Shown here: in pieces, positions 54,264-63,916 of the stretch
Layout of the letters: every line of letters begins with the position of its first letter
Position numbering within the stretch: position 1 is the first letter of the stretch
NCBI RefSeq assembly: GCF_030063305.1
Contig: NZ_JASISV010000002.1
Span: forward strand, 558,001 to 622,000
Direction of reading: 5' to 3'
Origin: Salinibacterium sp. G-O1
GTDB lineage: Bacteria > Actinomycetota > Actinomycetes > Actinomycetales > Microbacteriaceae
DNA: 64,000 nt
Made by a program: the position numbers and the translations under genes
The notes under the pieces: model-generated
What the model was told of the DNA's origin: nothing
Databases searched by the model: none
The model's input: only the letters and a program-made list of their open reading frames with translations

Positions 54264-54603
54264 GGGAGCCTTCCGTGAGGGTTCCGCCGAGTACGTGAGC
54301 ATGCACGTGGAAGACGGTTTGTCCGGCATTTTCGCCGGTGTTGAAGATCAGACGAAACTGGCCGCCGCACTGTTCGTCGGCAAGCTGTTGTGCGGTGGCG
54401 ACGAGTTCGGCGAGCAGCGCGGGGTCGCCGGCGGCAAGCTCCGTGACGTTGCTGTACTGCTCGGTCTTGGGAACCACGAGCACGTGCACCGGTGCCTTCG
54501 GGGCGATGTCGCGGAACGCGATGATCGTGTCGCTTTCGAAGACGATGTCTGCCGGGATTTCGCGCGCAACGATGCGGGAGAAGATGCTCGGCGAATTCGA
54601 CAT
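54253..54603 (-). CDS. HIT-family hydrolase
   Basis: The 116-residue histidine-triad protein has the active motif FHVHAHVLGG and the nucleotide-binding segment FESDTIIAFRDIAPKAPVHV. Such proteins hydrolyse adenosine phosphoramidates or dinucleoside polyphosphates. It is placed between rsmE and the PhoH gene. Confidence 0.94.
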   Translation of the reverse strand: MSNSPSIFSRIVAREIPADIVFESDTIIAFRDIAPKAPVHVLVVPKTEQYSNVTELAAGDPALLAELVATAQQLADEQCGGQFRLIFNTGENAGQTVFHVHAHVLGGTLTEGSLGF

Positions 54604-54638
54604 GATTACAGCTTAAGGCGCTTCGGGCGGCGGCGTGC

Positions 54639-55367
54639 CTACCAGCGTCCCAGCTTCGCATTCAGCACTGCGAGGGCCGCGGGGCCGGCGGTGGATGTGC
54701 GCAGCACCTCGGAACCGAGGCGCACCACAGAGGCTCCGGCCGCGGCCAGCGCGTCGAGCTCGTGGGAGGCGATTCCGCCCTCCGGTCCGACGACCAGGAT
54801 GAGGTCGCGGTCGTCGACCTCGAGCTCGCTCAGCGTCGCTTCTGCGGTCGGCTCGAGCACGAGAATCCGGGCGCCCTCGGCCAACTTCACCAACTGGCGG
54901 GTGGTAACCAAATCGAGCACATCGGGAATCCACGATCGAAGAGACTGCTTGGATGCCTCGCGCACGACGGCCATCCAGCGGTCACGACCCTTGGCAACCT
55001 TCGCGCCCTCCCAGCGGGAGATGCTGCGCGCTGCCGTCCACGGGATCACACCATCGATCCCCAGCTCGGTGGCCGCCTGGACCGCGAGCTCGTCGCGGTC
55101 GCCCTTGGCCAGCGCCTGGGCGAGGAAGACCGCCGGCGTGCGACGCTCCTCAATCTCGACTGTCGCAACCTCGATGGCAAGCTCGGTGTGCTCCGCGGTC
55201 ACGATGACACCGGTCGCCACGAGCCCCGCACCATTACCGATGGCGATGGTCTCCCCCACCGCCAGGCGCGACACCGTGACGGCATGACGAGCCTCGGAGC
55301 CCACAATGGCGATCCTGTCGCCGATGGCAGCAGACTCCAGAGTCTCGTCGATGTAGAAGTGGGCCAC
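54639..55367 (-). CDS. rsmE: 16S rRNA (uracil(1498)-N(3))-methyltransferase
   Basis: The 242-residue SPOUT-class enzyme has an N-terminal PUA-like domain (IVGSEARHAVTVSRLAVGE) and the trefoil-knot SAM site with LILVVGPEGGIASHELDAL and VRLGSEVLRTSTAGPAALAV. It methylates U1498 of 16S rRNA. It sits 2 bases after the dnaJ stop, its usual actinobacterial place. Confidence 0.95.
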   Translation of the reverse strand: MAHFYIDETLESAAIGDRIAIVGSEARHAVTVSRLAVGETIAIGNGAGLVATGVIVTAEHTELAIEVATVEIEERRTPAVFLAQALAKGDRDELAVQAATELGIDGVIPWTAARSISRWEGAKVAKGRDRWMAVVREASKQSLRSWIPDVLDLVTTRQLVKLAEGARILVLEPTAEATLSELEVDDRDLILVVGPEGGIASHELDALAAAGASVVRLGSEVLRTSTAGPAALAVLNAKLGRW

Positions 55368-55369
55368 GG

Positions 55370-56473
55370 TTACAGGTTCAGAAACCGATCGCGCAGCTTC
55401 GTGAACAGTCCCTGCTGGAAGTGCGCGAAGTGCGGTGGCGTGGCCTTGCGGGCGCCCGCCAGCTGCTTGATGAGCTCCTGCTCCTTGTGGTTGAGCTTGG
55501 TGGGCGTCATGACCTGCACGCCGATCTTCAGGTCACCACGACCGGCGCCACGCAGGTGCGTGATTCCCCGGTCGCGGATGGTGATGACCTCTGCGCTCTG
55601 GACACCGGGCTTGATCTCGATGGAGATGTCGCCGTCGAGCCCCTTCACCGTGGTGCGCGTGCCGAGGATGGCATCCGTCATCGCCACCTCGATCGTCGCC
55701 AGCAGGTCGTCGCCGTTTCGGCTGAAGGTTTCGTGGTGTCGCACCTTGATCTCGAGGAACAGGTCGCCATTCGGTCCGCCAGCGGGTCCGACCTCGCCCT
55801 GCTCGGGCATCTGGAGGCGCAGACCGGTCTCGACGCCGGCCGGGATGTCGACGGGGATGGTGCGGGATGCCCGAACGCGACCCTGGCCCGCGCAGGTGGC
55901 GCACGGGTTGACGATGATGGTGCCGTAGCCGCGGCACGTGCCACAGGGGTTAGATGTGAGCACGTTGCCAAGCAGGCTGCGCATGGTGCGCTGGATCTGG
56001 CCCGAGCCGTGGCAGATGTCGCACGTGATGGGCGAGGTGCCCGGCGCTGTGCACGAGCCGTGGCAGGTTTCGCACAGCACTGCCGTGTTCACCTCGAGGT
56101 CACGCTTGGTGCCGAAGATCACCTCGTCGAGGTCGATTTCGACGCGCACGAGCGCATCCTGTCCGCGTTCCCTGCGCGAGCGCGGACCGGTCGTGCGGCC
56201 GCCACCACCGCCGAAGAAGGTTTCGAAGATGTCGCCGAAGCCGAAGTTGGCGCCGCCGCCGAACCCGGCCTGCGGGCCGATGTCGTATTGCTGGCGTTGC
56301 TGCGGGTCACTCAACACGTCGTAGGCGTGGGTTACCGACTTGAACCGCTCCGAGGCGTCAGCGCTCGGGTTCACGTCGGGGTGCAGCTCGCGCGCCAGGC
56401 GGCGGTAAGCCTTCTTGATTTCTTCAGGAGTGGCACTGCGGTCAACGCCGAGTACCTCGTAGTGGTCTGCCAA
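55370..56473 (-). CDS. dnaJ: Chaperone DnaJ (DnaJ2 type)
   Basis: The 367-residue Hsp40 has a J domain with RELHPDVNP, a Gly/Phe region ([20 protein letters not shown]), a zinc domain and C-terminal substrate-binding domains. Zinc motifs 2-4 read [24 protein letters not shown]; the first reads CETCHGSC, with Cys in place of the last Gly. It stimulates DnaK ATPase. Co-directional with hrcA, 17 bases apart, so likely under HrcA control. Confidence 0.96.
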   Translation of the reverse strand: MADHYEVLGVDRSATPEEIKKAYRRLARELHPDVNPSADASERFKSVTHAYDVLSDPQQRQQYDIGPQAGFGGGANFGFGDIFETFFGGGGGRTTGPRSRRERGQDALVRVEIDLDEVIFGTKRDLEVNTAVLCETCHGSCTAPGTSPITCDICHGSGQIQRTMRSLLGNVLTSNPCGTCRGYGTIIVNPCATCAGQGRVRASRTIPVDIPAGVETGLRLQMPEQGEVGPAGGPNGDLFLEIKVRHHETFSRNGDDLLATIEVAMTDAILGTRTTVKGLDGDISIEIKPGVQSAEVITIRDRGITHLRGAGRGDLKIGVQVMTPTKLNHKEQELIKQLAGARKATPPHFAHFQQGLFTKLRDRFLNL

Positions 56474-56490
56474 AAGTTGATGTTCCTCAG

Positions 56491-57513
56491 TTATTCCGTG
56501 CCGAGCAGCCGCGAGAGATAGCGAGCTACTGCTCGCACCGCGGCCATGTTGTTCGAATAGTCCATGCGCGTAGGGCCTAACACCCCGAGTCGCGCCACAC
56601 TTCCCCCAGACGAGGAATATCCGCTGCTCACAACGGATGTCTCGCCCAGGCCGTATCCCGCATTCTCGCGACCGATGCGCGCCAGCACCCCACCGGGCTC
56701 GATTTCCATCTCGCCGAAAAGCTTGAGCAGCGTCACCTGCTCTTCGATGGCTTCGAGCACGGGATAGATGCTGCCGCTGAAATCTTCCTCGGTGCGAGCA
56801 AGGTTTGCCGTGCCGGCCATCAGCAGCCGGTCCTGCTTGTTGGCGAGAACCTGCTCAGACAGGCTCGCCACGATCTGCTTCACCATGTGGTGACGTTCTG
56901 GCGCGAAACTCTCCACAAACGTGGTCAGTTTTGTCGCGGCATCCGCCAGCCCAAGCCCACCGAGCGAGGAGTTCAGTTTCGCGCGCAGCTCGCCGATGAG
57001 AATCTCGTCGATGGGGGTGGCAATGTCGAGCACTCGCTGCTCGACCCGACCCGAGTCGGTGATGAACACCGTCATCAGGCGCGTGTCCGTGAGCGGCACA
57101 AGTTCGACGTGACGCACGCGCGCCGTCGACAAAGAGGGGTACTGCACGAGCGCCACCTGGCTGGTGAGCTGCGACAGGAGCCGAACTGTGCGTGCGAGAA
57201 CGTCGTCGAGGTCGACGGACTGGCCGAGGAATGCCTCGATAGCCCCGCGCTGGGCCGGCGTGAGCGGCCGCACGTCGCTGAGCTGGTCGACGAAAACGCG
57301 GTAGCCCTTGTCGGTGGGCACCCGGCCGGAAGACGTGTGCGGCGCGGTGATGAGCTCCTCGTCTTCGAGGAGGGCCATGTCGTTGCGAATCGTGGCTGCA
57401 GACACACCGAAAGAGTGGCGTTCGACAATCGATTTTGAGCCGACCGGCTCGCGGGATGCGACGTAGTCCTGCACGATGACGCGCAGAACTTCGAGTCCGC
57501 GATCCGAAACCAT
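56491..57513 (-). CDS. hrcA: Heat-inducible transcription repressor HrcA
   Basis: The 340-residue repressor has an N-terminal winged helix ([20 protein letters not shown], then [17 protein letters not shown]) and GAF-like core. It binds CIRCE and blocks heat-shock transcription until titrated by GroEL. ATG 57513 is chosen for the family start [12 protein letters not shown]; the frame continues upstream to 57561, into the CIRCE-like site. Confidence 0.96.
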   Translation of the reverse strand: MVSDRGLEVLRVIVQDYVASREPVGSKSIVERHSFGVSAATIRNDMALLEDEELITAPHTSSGRVPTDKGYRVFVDQLSDVRPLTPAQRGAIEAFLGQSVDLDDVLARTVRLLSQLTSQVALVQYPSLSTARVRHVELVPLTDTRLMTVFITDSGRVEQRVLDIATPIDEILIGELRAKLNSSLGGLGLADAATKLTTFVESFAPERHHMVKQIVASLSEQVLANKQDRLLMAGTANLARTEEDFSGSIYPVLEAIEEQVTLLKLFGEMEIEPGGVLARIGRENAGYGLGETSVVSSGYSSSGGSVARLGVLGPTRMDYSNNMAAVRAVARYLSRLLGTE

Positions 57514-57534
57514 GCCGTCACCCGCCTCTCGCTG

Positions 57535-57561
57535 CTGGCACTCAATCGTGTGGACTGCCAA
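57535..57561 (-). promoter_or_regulatory. Degenerate CIRCE element (HrcA operator)
   Basis: CTGGCACTC-N9-GACTGCCAA keeps the 9-9-9 spacing of CIRCE and matches the TTAGCACTC/GAGTGCTAA consensus at 7 of 9 positions in each arm. It lies 21 bases upstream of hrcA and directly next to a TACAAT -10 hexamer, where a bound repressor would block transcription. Confidence 0.7.
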
Positions 57562-57589
57562 TTGTATCGTGACACGCCGCGTCGCAACC
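57561..57589 (-). promoter_or_regulatory. Putative hrcA promoter
   Basis: Minus-strand TACAAT (57561-57566) is a good -10; GGTTGC lies 17 bases upstream (57584-57589) as a weak -35. The CIRCE-like operator begins at the last base of the -10. Confidence 0.5.
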
Positions 57590-57727
57590 GTTGCACGTGC
57601 TGCACGGGAGGCGATACCTTGTTGCGTGTGCCCGATACTAAGGCGGCACGCCGAACCGACGCCCTAGTTCCTCACCCGCACCGACCGAGGCAATCAGCCA
57701 AAGTCACCCTTCGAAAGGCAGACCACC

Positions 57728-58087
57728 ATGACCGATCCAACTCCGCAGGCAGCCCCGTCAGCACCGCTCACCGAGACCGAAGACCGCCAGTGGGCATCGT
57801 TCGCTCATCTCGGCGGCATCGTCGGCTTCCTTCCATCCCTCATCATCTGGCTCGTCTTCAAGGACCGCGGCGCGTTCACCAACACCGAGGCTAAAGAGGC
57901 TCTGAACTTCCAGATCACCGTCGGCATCGTGTACATCATCGGCTCGATCCTGACGGTCATCGTCATCGGCCCACTGATCTCGCTCGCAGCGGCAATCATC
58001 TCCGTGATCTTCTCGATCATGGGATTCCTCAAGGCAAAGGACGGCATCGCGTACCGCTACCCGTTCGCCCTGCGTCTCATCAAGTAG
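57728..58087 (+). CDS. DUF4870 membrane protein (copy 1)
   Basis: The 119-residue protein has a short acidic, Pro/Thr-rich N-terminus, then DRQWASFAHLGGIVGFLPSL and three hydrophobic helices, with FTNTEAKEALNFQITVGI between them and KDGIAYRYPFALRLIK at the end. This is the DUF4870 (Tic20-like) layout; function unknown. GAAAGG lies about ten bases before ATG 57728. A paralogue follows directly. Confidence 0.9.
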   Translation: MTDPTPQAAPSAPLTETEDRQWASFAHLGGIVGFLPSLIIWLVFKDRGAFTNTEAKEALNFQITVGIVYIIGSILTVIVIGPLISLAAAIISVIFSIMGFLKAKDGIAYRYPFALRLIK

Positions 58088-58102
58088 TCCACCGATTTAC
58101 CT

Positions 58103-58139
58103 CAGTCAGGCCCGCGAGCACCGCTCGCGGGCCTGACTG
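58103..58139 (+). terminator. Hairpin terminator between DUF4870 genes
   Basis: A perfect 17-bp stem (arms 58103-58119 and 58123-58139, CAGTCAGGCCCGCGAGC) with loop ACC is followed by CTTTAAT. It starts 16 bases after the first DUF4870 stop and ends 13 bases before the next start, so it could end transcription or attenuate the second gene. Confidence 0.7.
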
Positions 58140-58152
58140 CTTTAATGGAGCC

Positions 58153-58524
58153 ATGTCAGAATCCACGCCTCCCACCAGCCCGTACGCGACAGTTCAGCCG
58201 TTGAGCCCCAGCGACGAGAAGCTTTGGGCAACACTCATCCACGTTGGCGGGATCATCATGTCGTTCCTGCCTGCGCTGATCGGCTACATCGTGCTCAAAG
58301 ACCGCGGCCCCTTCATCCGGGCACATTCTGCAACAGCGTTGAACTTCCAGATCACGCTCATGATCGCGTACGTCGCCGGAACCATCACCTCGTGGATCGG
58401 CATCGGCCTGCTCATCCTGCTCGCCGCCTGGGTGCTCTCGATCGTGTTCGGCATCATGGCCGCCATCGCCGCCAACAATGGTCAGGCGTACCAGTACCCG
58501 CTCGCGATTAAGTTCGTCAACTAG
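58153..58524 (+). CDS. DUF4870 membrane protein (copy 2)
   Basis: The 123-residue paralogue of the preceding gene has the same order: polar N-terminus, EKLWATLIHVGGIIMSFLPA, FIRAHSATALNFQITLMIAY, two further helices and NNGQAYQYPLAIKFVN. Tandem duplication with divergence of the soluble segments is clear. Start ATG 58153 has GGAG only 2 bases before it, an unusually short spacing. Convergent with hemW (18 bases between stops). Confidence 0.9.
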   Translation: MSESTPPTSPYATVQPLSPSDEKLWATLIHVGGIIMSFLPALIGYIVLKDRGPFIRAHSATALNFQITLMIAYVAGTITSWIGIGLLILLAAWVLSIVFGIMAAIAANNGQAYQYPLAIKFVN

Positions 58525-58542
58525 CGCATTCGCGCCGAACCG

Positions 58543-59769
58543 TCACTCGTCGAGCAGGCGTCGCACGACGGCGTCGGCCATCAGCCGGCCGCGCATGGTC
58601 AGTTCCACGCGCCCGGCGAATGCTGCGCGGGCATCCACCAGCTCGTCGGCGATGAGGCCGGCGACGGCGGTGCGCCCGGATGCCGCCAGCCGAGTGACCG
58701 GGAGTCCCTCACGAACGCGGGTCTGCAGCAGAACCGCTTCGACCCTTCTCGTCTCGTCGTCGAGGGTCTCCCGCCCGGCGGCCGGTGAGACCCCGGCAGA
58801 AATTCGGTCGGCATAGGCGGCAGGGTGCTTGACGTTCCACCAGCGAACCCCGCCAACGTGGCTGTGCGCGCCAGGGCCGACGCCCCACCAGTCGTGCCCC
58901 ACCCAATAGCCGAGGTTGTGAGCGGACCGGAACGCGTCATCCCTCGCCCAGTTCGACACCTCGTACCACTGGTATCCGGCAGCAGAAAATCTCTTCTCGG
59001 CCAACTCGTACATGTCTGCCTGCACGTCGTCGTCGGGCATCGCGACCTGGCCGCGACGAATCTGGCCCGCAAGTTTCGTGCCCTCCTCGATGATGAGGGC
59101 GTAGGCGGAGATGTGATCGGGATGCTGCGCGAGGGCCTGCGAGACCGACGCTTCCCAGTCTTCGAGGCTCTCACCGGGGGTTCCGTAAATTAGGTCGAGG
59201 CTCACCTGCAGCCCAGCCTCCCGCGCCCACTGCACGACGAGTGGGATGCGGGCAGGATCGTGGGTGCGCTCGAGGGTCGCGAGAACGTGCGGAACCGCTG
59301 ACTGCATCCCGAACGACACCCTGGTGAAACCCGCCTCACGAAGGGCGAAGAGGTAGTCGCGGTCAACGGAGTCTGGATTCGCCTCAGTGGTGACCTCTGC
59401 GCCATCGGCGAGACCCCAGGCATCGACGACCGCACCGAGCATGTCGGCGAGGTCGGTCACCGGGAGGATGGTGGGAGTACCTCCCCCGAAAAACACCGTG
59501 GAGGCGGCCCGGGCTGGCAGCGACGACTCGCGCATCACAGAATGCGCGAGTGCGATCTCGGTGATCGCCTGGCTCGCGAAGTCACTGCGCTTCGCACCCC
59601 GAAGCTCATCACTCGTGTACGTGTTGAAATCGCAGTATCCGCACCGCACCCGACAGAACGGCACGTGAAGATAAACGCCGAAGTTCCTCGATGACGCGCC
59701 GGCGACCACGGTCGACGGCAACAACCCGTCCGCTGGTGCTGGATCGGCTATCGGCAGGGCGCTAGGCAC
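58543..59769 (-). CDS. hemW: HemW-like radical SAM protein
   Basis: The 408-residue radical SAM enzyme binds a [4Fe-4S] cluster through VPFCRVRCGYCDFNTY and SAM through the GGGTPT segment (FFGGGTPTILP). The C-terminal HemN_C domain includes YEVSNWA. HemW proteins are heme chaperones, often misnamed coproporphyrinogen III dehydrogenases; the Cys spacing CxxxCxxC without the extra HemN Cys fits HemW. It usually lies near hrcA/lepA, as here. Confidence 0.93.
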   Translation of the reverse strand: MPSALPIADPAPADGLLPSTVVAGASSRNFGVYLHVPFCRVRCGYCDFNTYTSDELRGAKRSDFASQAITEIALAHSVMRESSLPARAASTVFFGGGTPTILPVTDLADMLGAVVDAWGLADGAEVTTEANPDSVDRDYLFALREAGFTRVSFGMQSAVPHVLATLERTHDPARIPLVVQWAREAGLQVSLDLIYGTPGESLEDWEASVSQALAQHPDHISAYALIIEEGTKLAGQIRRGQVAMPDDDVQADMYELAEKRFSAAGYQWYEVSNWARDDAFRSAHNLGYWVGHDWWGVGPGAHSHVGGVRWWNVKHPAAYADRISAGVSPAAGRETLDDETRRVEAVLLQTRVREGLPVTRLAASGRTAVAGLIADELVDARAAFAGRVELTMRGRLMADAVVRRLLDE

Positions 59770-59826
59770 GCCGTCTGTTCCGTGTCATCCCTCAATTCTC
59801 GCAGGTCTGTTCGAGCCGGGGTTGCG

Positions 59827-61578
59827 TCACGACGCGAGCTGCTCGCCCCCGAGGGCGAACAGGTCACTGCTTCCGGCCGTCGCGGCGCCACGCAGGCCGG
59901 TGGCCTGCGGCAGAATCTGCTCGGCGTAGAACCTCGCGAGCACGAGCTGGGTCTCGGCCAGGTCGGCGTCATCCGTGCCTGCTGCGGCGATCGCGGAGCG
60001 GGCCATCAGCCAGCCACCGACGCACAGACCCCACATCCGCAGATATGGGCTGGAGCCGGCCAGGGCCGCATCCATGTCTGACGGAGCCGTGGCGAGCATC
60101 CACTCGGTCACCTCAGACAGCTCGGCGAGGTGGGTCGTCAGGTGCGAGGCGATGGTCGCGAAATCCTCGCCAGCCTCGGTCAGCTCCGGGATGATCTCAC
60201 CCATGGTCGCGAGGAATTCTGTCACCGATGCACCGCCGCGCACCCCCAGCTTCCGGACCACGAGATCGGCGGCCTGGATACCATTCGTGCCCTCGTAGAT
60301 CGCCGCGATCCGGACATCGCGAACGTGCTGGGCGGCACCGGTCTCCTCGATGAAGCCCATGCCGCCGTGGATTTGCAGCGCGAGAGAGCTGAGCTCGTTG
60401 CCGAGGTCGGTGCCGAACGATTTGCAGATCGGTGTGAGCAGGCCGACGATCTCGGCCGCCCTGGCCCTGGCATCCGCGTCGGGTTCGTTGGTGCTCTTAT
60501 CCATGGTGACCGCGTTCAGCAGCATGATCCTGCGCAGGGCAGCGATCGACGCCTTCTGGGTCAGGAGCATGCGCCGAACATCCGGGAAGTCGATGATCGC
60601 GGAACCGCTCTGGGTGCGTTCCTTCGCGTAGTCAAGCGACTGCTGGTAGGCCCGCTCGGCGATGGCGAGCCCCTGGGTTCCCACCGAAAGGCGCGCGACG
60701 TTCATCATCACGAACATGATGCGCATGCCGAGGTTCTCCTCGCCGATGAGGTAGCCGGTCGCGTTCTCGTACGACATCACGCAGGTGGGCGAACCGTGGA
60801 TGCCGAGCTTGTGCTCGATGGAGAGCGCCGAGACGGTGTTGCGCTCCCCCAGCGACTCGTCATCGTTCACGATGAACTTGGGAACGATGAAGCAGGAGAT
60901 GCCGCGGGTGCCGGCGGGAGCGCCCGGTGTTCGAGCCAGCACAAGGTGCACAATCTGCTCGGCCGCGTCGTGCTCGCCGAAGGTGATGAAGATCTTCTGG
61001 CCGGTGATCGCGTACGAACCGTCGTCGTTGGCCACCGCCCGCGTGGTGAGAGCGCCAACGTCAGAGCCCGCCTGCGGCTCGGTGAGGTTCATGGTGCCCG
61101 TCCACTCGCCGGTGATCATCTTCGGCAGGTACCGGCGCTTTTGCTCGTCACTGCCGTAGTGAAGCAGGGCGTCGATCGCGCCCTGCGTGAGCAGCGGGCC
61201 GAGCGAGAACGCGAGGTTGGCCGACTGCATCATCTCCTGGATGGCGACACCGACCGCGTGCGGGAATCCCCCGCCACCGAACTCCTCGGGGAAAGGGATG
61301 GAACCCCACCCGGATGCAACGTACTTGCGATAGGCCGCCACAAAACCGGGCGGCAACGTGACCGTGCCATCGGCATTGCGCACGGCCCCTACGGTGTCGC
61401 CGGCACGGTTGGTGGGGGCGATGATCTTCGCGATGAAATCACCGCACTCATCCAGCAGGTCTGTGACGGTTTCGAGGTCTGCGTGTTCAAAGCCCGGCAG
61501 CGCTGCGATCGACTGATAGTCGACAACGTGCTCGAGGACGAAGGAAAGATCGGACACTGGGGGTCGGTAGTCGCTCAC
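59827..61578 (-). CDS. Acyl-CoA dehydrogenase (long type with N- and C-terminal extension domains)
   Basis: This 583-residue FAD enzyme oxidises acyl-CoA thioesters in the first step of beta-oxidation. N-terminal extension starts [18 protein letters not shown]; the core has [29 protein letters not shown] and the catalytic Glu candidate in [13 protein letters not shown]; a C-terminal DUF-type domain follows. GTG 61578 fits the family start although no good ribosome site is seen. Chain-length preference cannot be predicted. Confidence 0.92.
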   Translation of the reverse strand: MSDYRPPVSDLSFVLEHVVDYQSIAALPGFEHADLETVTDLLDECGDFIAKIIAPTNRAGDTVGAVRNADGTVTLPPGFVAAYRKYVASGWGSIPFPEEFGGGGFPHAVGVAIQEMMQSANLAFSLGPLLTQGAIDALLHYGSDEQKRRYLPKMITGEWTGTMNLTEPQAGSDVGALTTRAVANDDGSYAITGQKIFITFGEHDAAEQIVHLVLARTPGAPAGTRGISCFIVPKFIVNDDESLGERNTVSALSIEHKLGIHGSPTCVMSYENATGYLIGEENLGMRIMFVMMNVARLSVGTQGLAIAERAYQQSLDYAKERTQSGSAIIDFPDVRRMLLTQKASIAALRRIMLLNAVTMDKSTNEPDADARARAAEIVGLLTPICKSFGTDLGNELSSLALQIHGGMGFIEETGAAQHVRDVRIAAIYEGTNGIQAADLVVRKLGVRGGASVTEFLATMGEIIPELTEAGEDFATIASHLTTHLAELSEVTEWMLATAPSDMDAALAGSSPYLRMWGLCVGGWLMARSAIAAAGTDDADLAETQLVLARFYAEQILPQATGLRGAATAGSSDLFALGGEQLAS

Positions 61579-61654
61579 CTTCGTCAGCGTATCCGCGGAC
61601 GCCCGCGTGAGGTAAGGATTAGAGCAACAGGCCAAAGGTTGGCGTGCTTACGCC

Positions 61655-63508
61655 CTATTTCTTGTCCTTCTTCTCGACATCACCGGTGAGCGCCGCAACG
61701 AACGCCTCCTGAGGCACCTCCACGCGTCCGACCATCTTCATGCGCTTCTTGCCCTCTTTCTGCTTCTCGAGGAGCTTGCGCTTGCGGGTGATGTCACCGC
61801 CGTAGCACTTGGCGAGAACATCTTTTCGGATGGCGCTGATCGACTCACGCGCGATGATGCGGGCGCCGATAGCCGCCTGGATGGGCACCTCGAACTGCTG
61901 GCGCGGAATGAGCTTCTTGAGACGCTCCGTCATGAGCACGCCGTAAGCGTAGGCCTTCTCGCGATGCACGATGGCGCTGAATGCGTCGACGGCCTCGCCC
62001 TGCAGGAGGATGTCGACCTTCACGAGGTCGGCTTCCGCTTCGCCGCTGGGCTCATAGTCGAGACTTGCGTAGCCGGCCGTCTTGCTCTTCAACTGGTCGA
62101 AGAAGTCGAAGACGATCTCGCCGAGCGGGATCGTGTACTTGATCTCGACGCGGTCTTCACCGAGGTAGTCCATGCCGATGAGGGTTCCGCGGCGGGACTG
62201 GCACAGCTCCATGATGGTGCCGACGTAGTCCTTCGGAGCGAGGATGGCGGCGCGCACCATCGGCTCGCTGACGTGCGCGATCTTCGTGCCGGACGGGAAC
62301 TCGCTGGGGTTGGTGACGGTGAAGTGCTTCTTGTCTTCGGTCATCACCTCGTAGGTCACGCTCGGGGCCGTTGAGATGAGGTCGAGCCCGAACTCGCGCT
62401 CGAGCCGCTCGGTGACGATCTCAAGGTGGAGCAACCCGAGGAACCCGCAGCGGAAACCGAAACCGAGAGCTACGGAGGTCTCCGGCTCGTAGTTGAGCGA
62501 AGCATCCGACAGTTTCAGCTTGTCGAGAGCCTCGCGCAGCACCGGGTAGTCGCTGCCGTCGATCGGGTACAGGCCCGAGAACACCATGGGCTTCGGGTCT
62601 GTGTACCCCGCGAGCGCCGTGGTGGACGGACGCTGAGCGTTGGTGACAGTATCGCCGACCTTCGACTGGCGCACGTCTTTCACACCGGTGATCAAGTAGC
62701 CGACCTCGCCAACACCGAGCCCCTTGGTCGGTGTCGGTTCCGGGCTCGAGACGCCGATTTCGAGAAGTTCGTGCACGGCACGGGTCGACATCATCTGGAT
62801 GCGCTCGCGCGGGCTGAGGGTTCCGTCGATCATGCGCACGTAGGTGATCACGCCGCGGTACGAGTCGTAGACGGAGTCGAAAATCATGGCTCGGCTCGGA
62901 GCGTTCGGGTCGCCCTGGGGCGGCGGGATCAGCTCAACCACCCGGTCGAGGAGTTCTTCGACGCCCATGCCGGTCTTGCCGCTGACACGCAGCACGTCTT
63001 CCGGCTTTCCGCCGATGAGGCTGGCGAGTTCCTTCGCGTACTTGTCAGGGTCGGCCGCCGGGAGGTCGATCTTGTTCAGCACCGGGATGATCGTGAGGTC
63101 GTTGTCGAGAGCCAGGTACAGGTTGGCGAGAGTCTGCGCCTCGATGCCCTGGGCGGCATCCACCAGCAGGATTGCACCCTCGCAGGCGGCAAGGCTGCGC
63201 GAAACCTCGTAGGTGAAGTCGACGTGGCCGGGAGTGTCGATCATGTTGAGCGCGTACGGCTTGCCGTCGAGGGCCCACGGCATACGCACGGCCTGGCTCT
63301 TGATCGTGATGCCGCGTTCGCGCTCGATGTCCATGCGGTCGAGGTACTGGGCGCGCATGTCGCGGTCGGAGACGACGCCGGTGATGCCAAGCATGCGGTC
63401 GGCGAGTGTCGATTTGCCGTGGTCGATGTGCGCGATGATGCAGAAGTTGCGGATGAACGCGGGGTCGGTGGAAGCCGGCTGCAACACCGTGGTGGCTTTG
63501 GGACTCAA
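61655..63508 (-). CDS. lepA: Elongation factor 4 (LepA)
   Basis: The 617-residue translational GTPase has G1 [15 protein letters not shown]3 DTPGHVDF, G4 [12 protein letters not shown]-like domains II, III and V, and the LepA-specific C-terminal domain ([20 protein letters not shown]). It promotes back-translocation or assembly of ribosomes under stress. Start is TTG 63508 with AGAGG six bases upstream; an ATG at 63513 opens a two-codon frame whose TGA overlaps the TTG. Confidence 0.97.
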   Translation of the reverse strand: MSPKATTVLQPASTDPAFIRNFCIIAHIDHGKSTLADRMLGITGVVSDRDMRAQYLDRMDIERERGITIKSQAVRMPWALDGKPYALNMIDTPGHVDFTYEVSRSLAACEGAILLVDAAQGIEAQTLANLYLALDNDLTIIPVLNKIDLPAADPDKYAKELASLIGGKPEDVLRVSGKTGMGVEELLDRVVELIPPPQGDPNAPSRAMIFDSVYDSYRGVITYVRMIDGTLSPRERIQMMSTRAVHELLEIGVSSPEPTPTKGLGVGEVGYLITGVKDVRQSKVGDTVTNAQRPSTTALAGYTDPKPMVFSGLYPIDGSDYPVLREALDKLKLSDASLNYEPETSVALGFGFRCGFLGLLHLEIVTERLEREFGLDLISTAPSVTYEVMTEDKKHFTVTNPSEFPSGTKIAHVSEPMVRAAILAPKDYVGTIMELCQSRRGTLIGMDYLGEDRVEIKYTIPLGEIVFDFFDQLKSKTAGYASLDYEPSGEAEADLVKVDILLQGEAVDAFSAIVHREKAYAYGVLMTERLKKLIPRQQFEVPIQAAIGARIIARESISAIRKDVLAKCYGGDITRKRKLLEKQKEGKKRMKMVGRVEVPQEAFVAALTGDVEKKDKK

Positions 63509-63573
63509 CGCATACCTCTCGTGGACGGCCGGATGAGGCCGCCCACAAGTTTACGGACTCTGGCGGTGAACTC

Positions 63574-63876
63574 TCACCAGAAGAGGATTCCGGTGGCCGC
63601 GAACGGGATGAAGAGCAGCGCCAGCAGGCCTGTCCCGAGCAGTCCCGCCACGCTGAGCGATCCCGTGACGATGCCCCAGATCGCGAATTTTCCGCCCACT
63701 GCTTCCCTGCGCAGGGACAGGATGCCCAGCACCACCGCCGCGGCGCCCAGTACGACCTGGAAGCCCGTGAGGATCGATGAGAGGCCGAGGACGAAGCTGA
63801 CGATCGCCAGGGTGTTCGACTGGACGACCGGGGTGGGGGTGGTCGAGGTTTCCGGGGAGTTGGTGAGGGTTTCCAT
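63574..63876 (-). CDS. DUF4190 small membrane protein
   Basis: The 100-residue protein has a polar N-terminus (METLTNSPETSTTPTPVVQS), then two hydrophobic regions: NTLAIVSFVLGLSSILTG with VVLGAAAVVLGILSL, and FAIWGIVTGSLSVAGLLGTG. This is the DUF4190 pattern (LAI.SLVLG...L...G.IL). Function unknown. It lies 65 bases upstream of lepA. Confidence 0.85.
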   Translation of the reverse strand: METLTNSPETSTTPTPVVQSNTLAIVSFVLGLSSILTGFQVVLGAAAVVLGILSLRREAVGGKFAIWGIVTGSLSVAGLLGTGLLALLFIPFAATGILFW

Positions 63877-63916
63877 AGTTAGAGGCTAGGGAGACGGCTC
63901 TCGCGGAGGTATCCGG

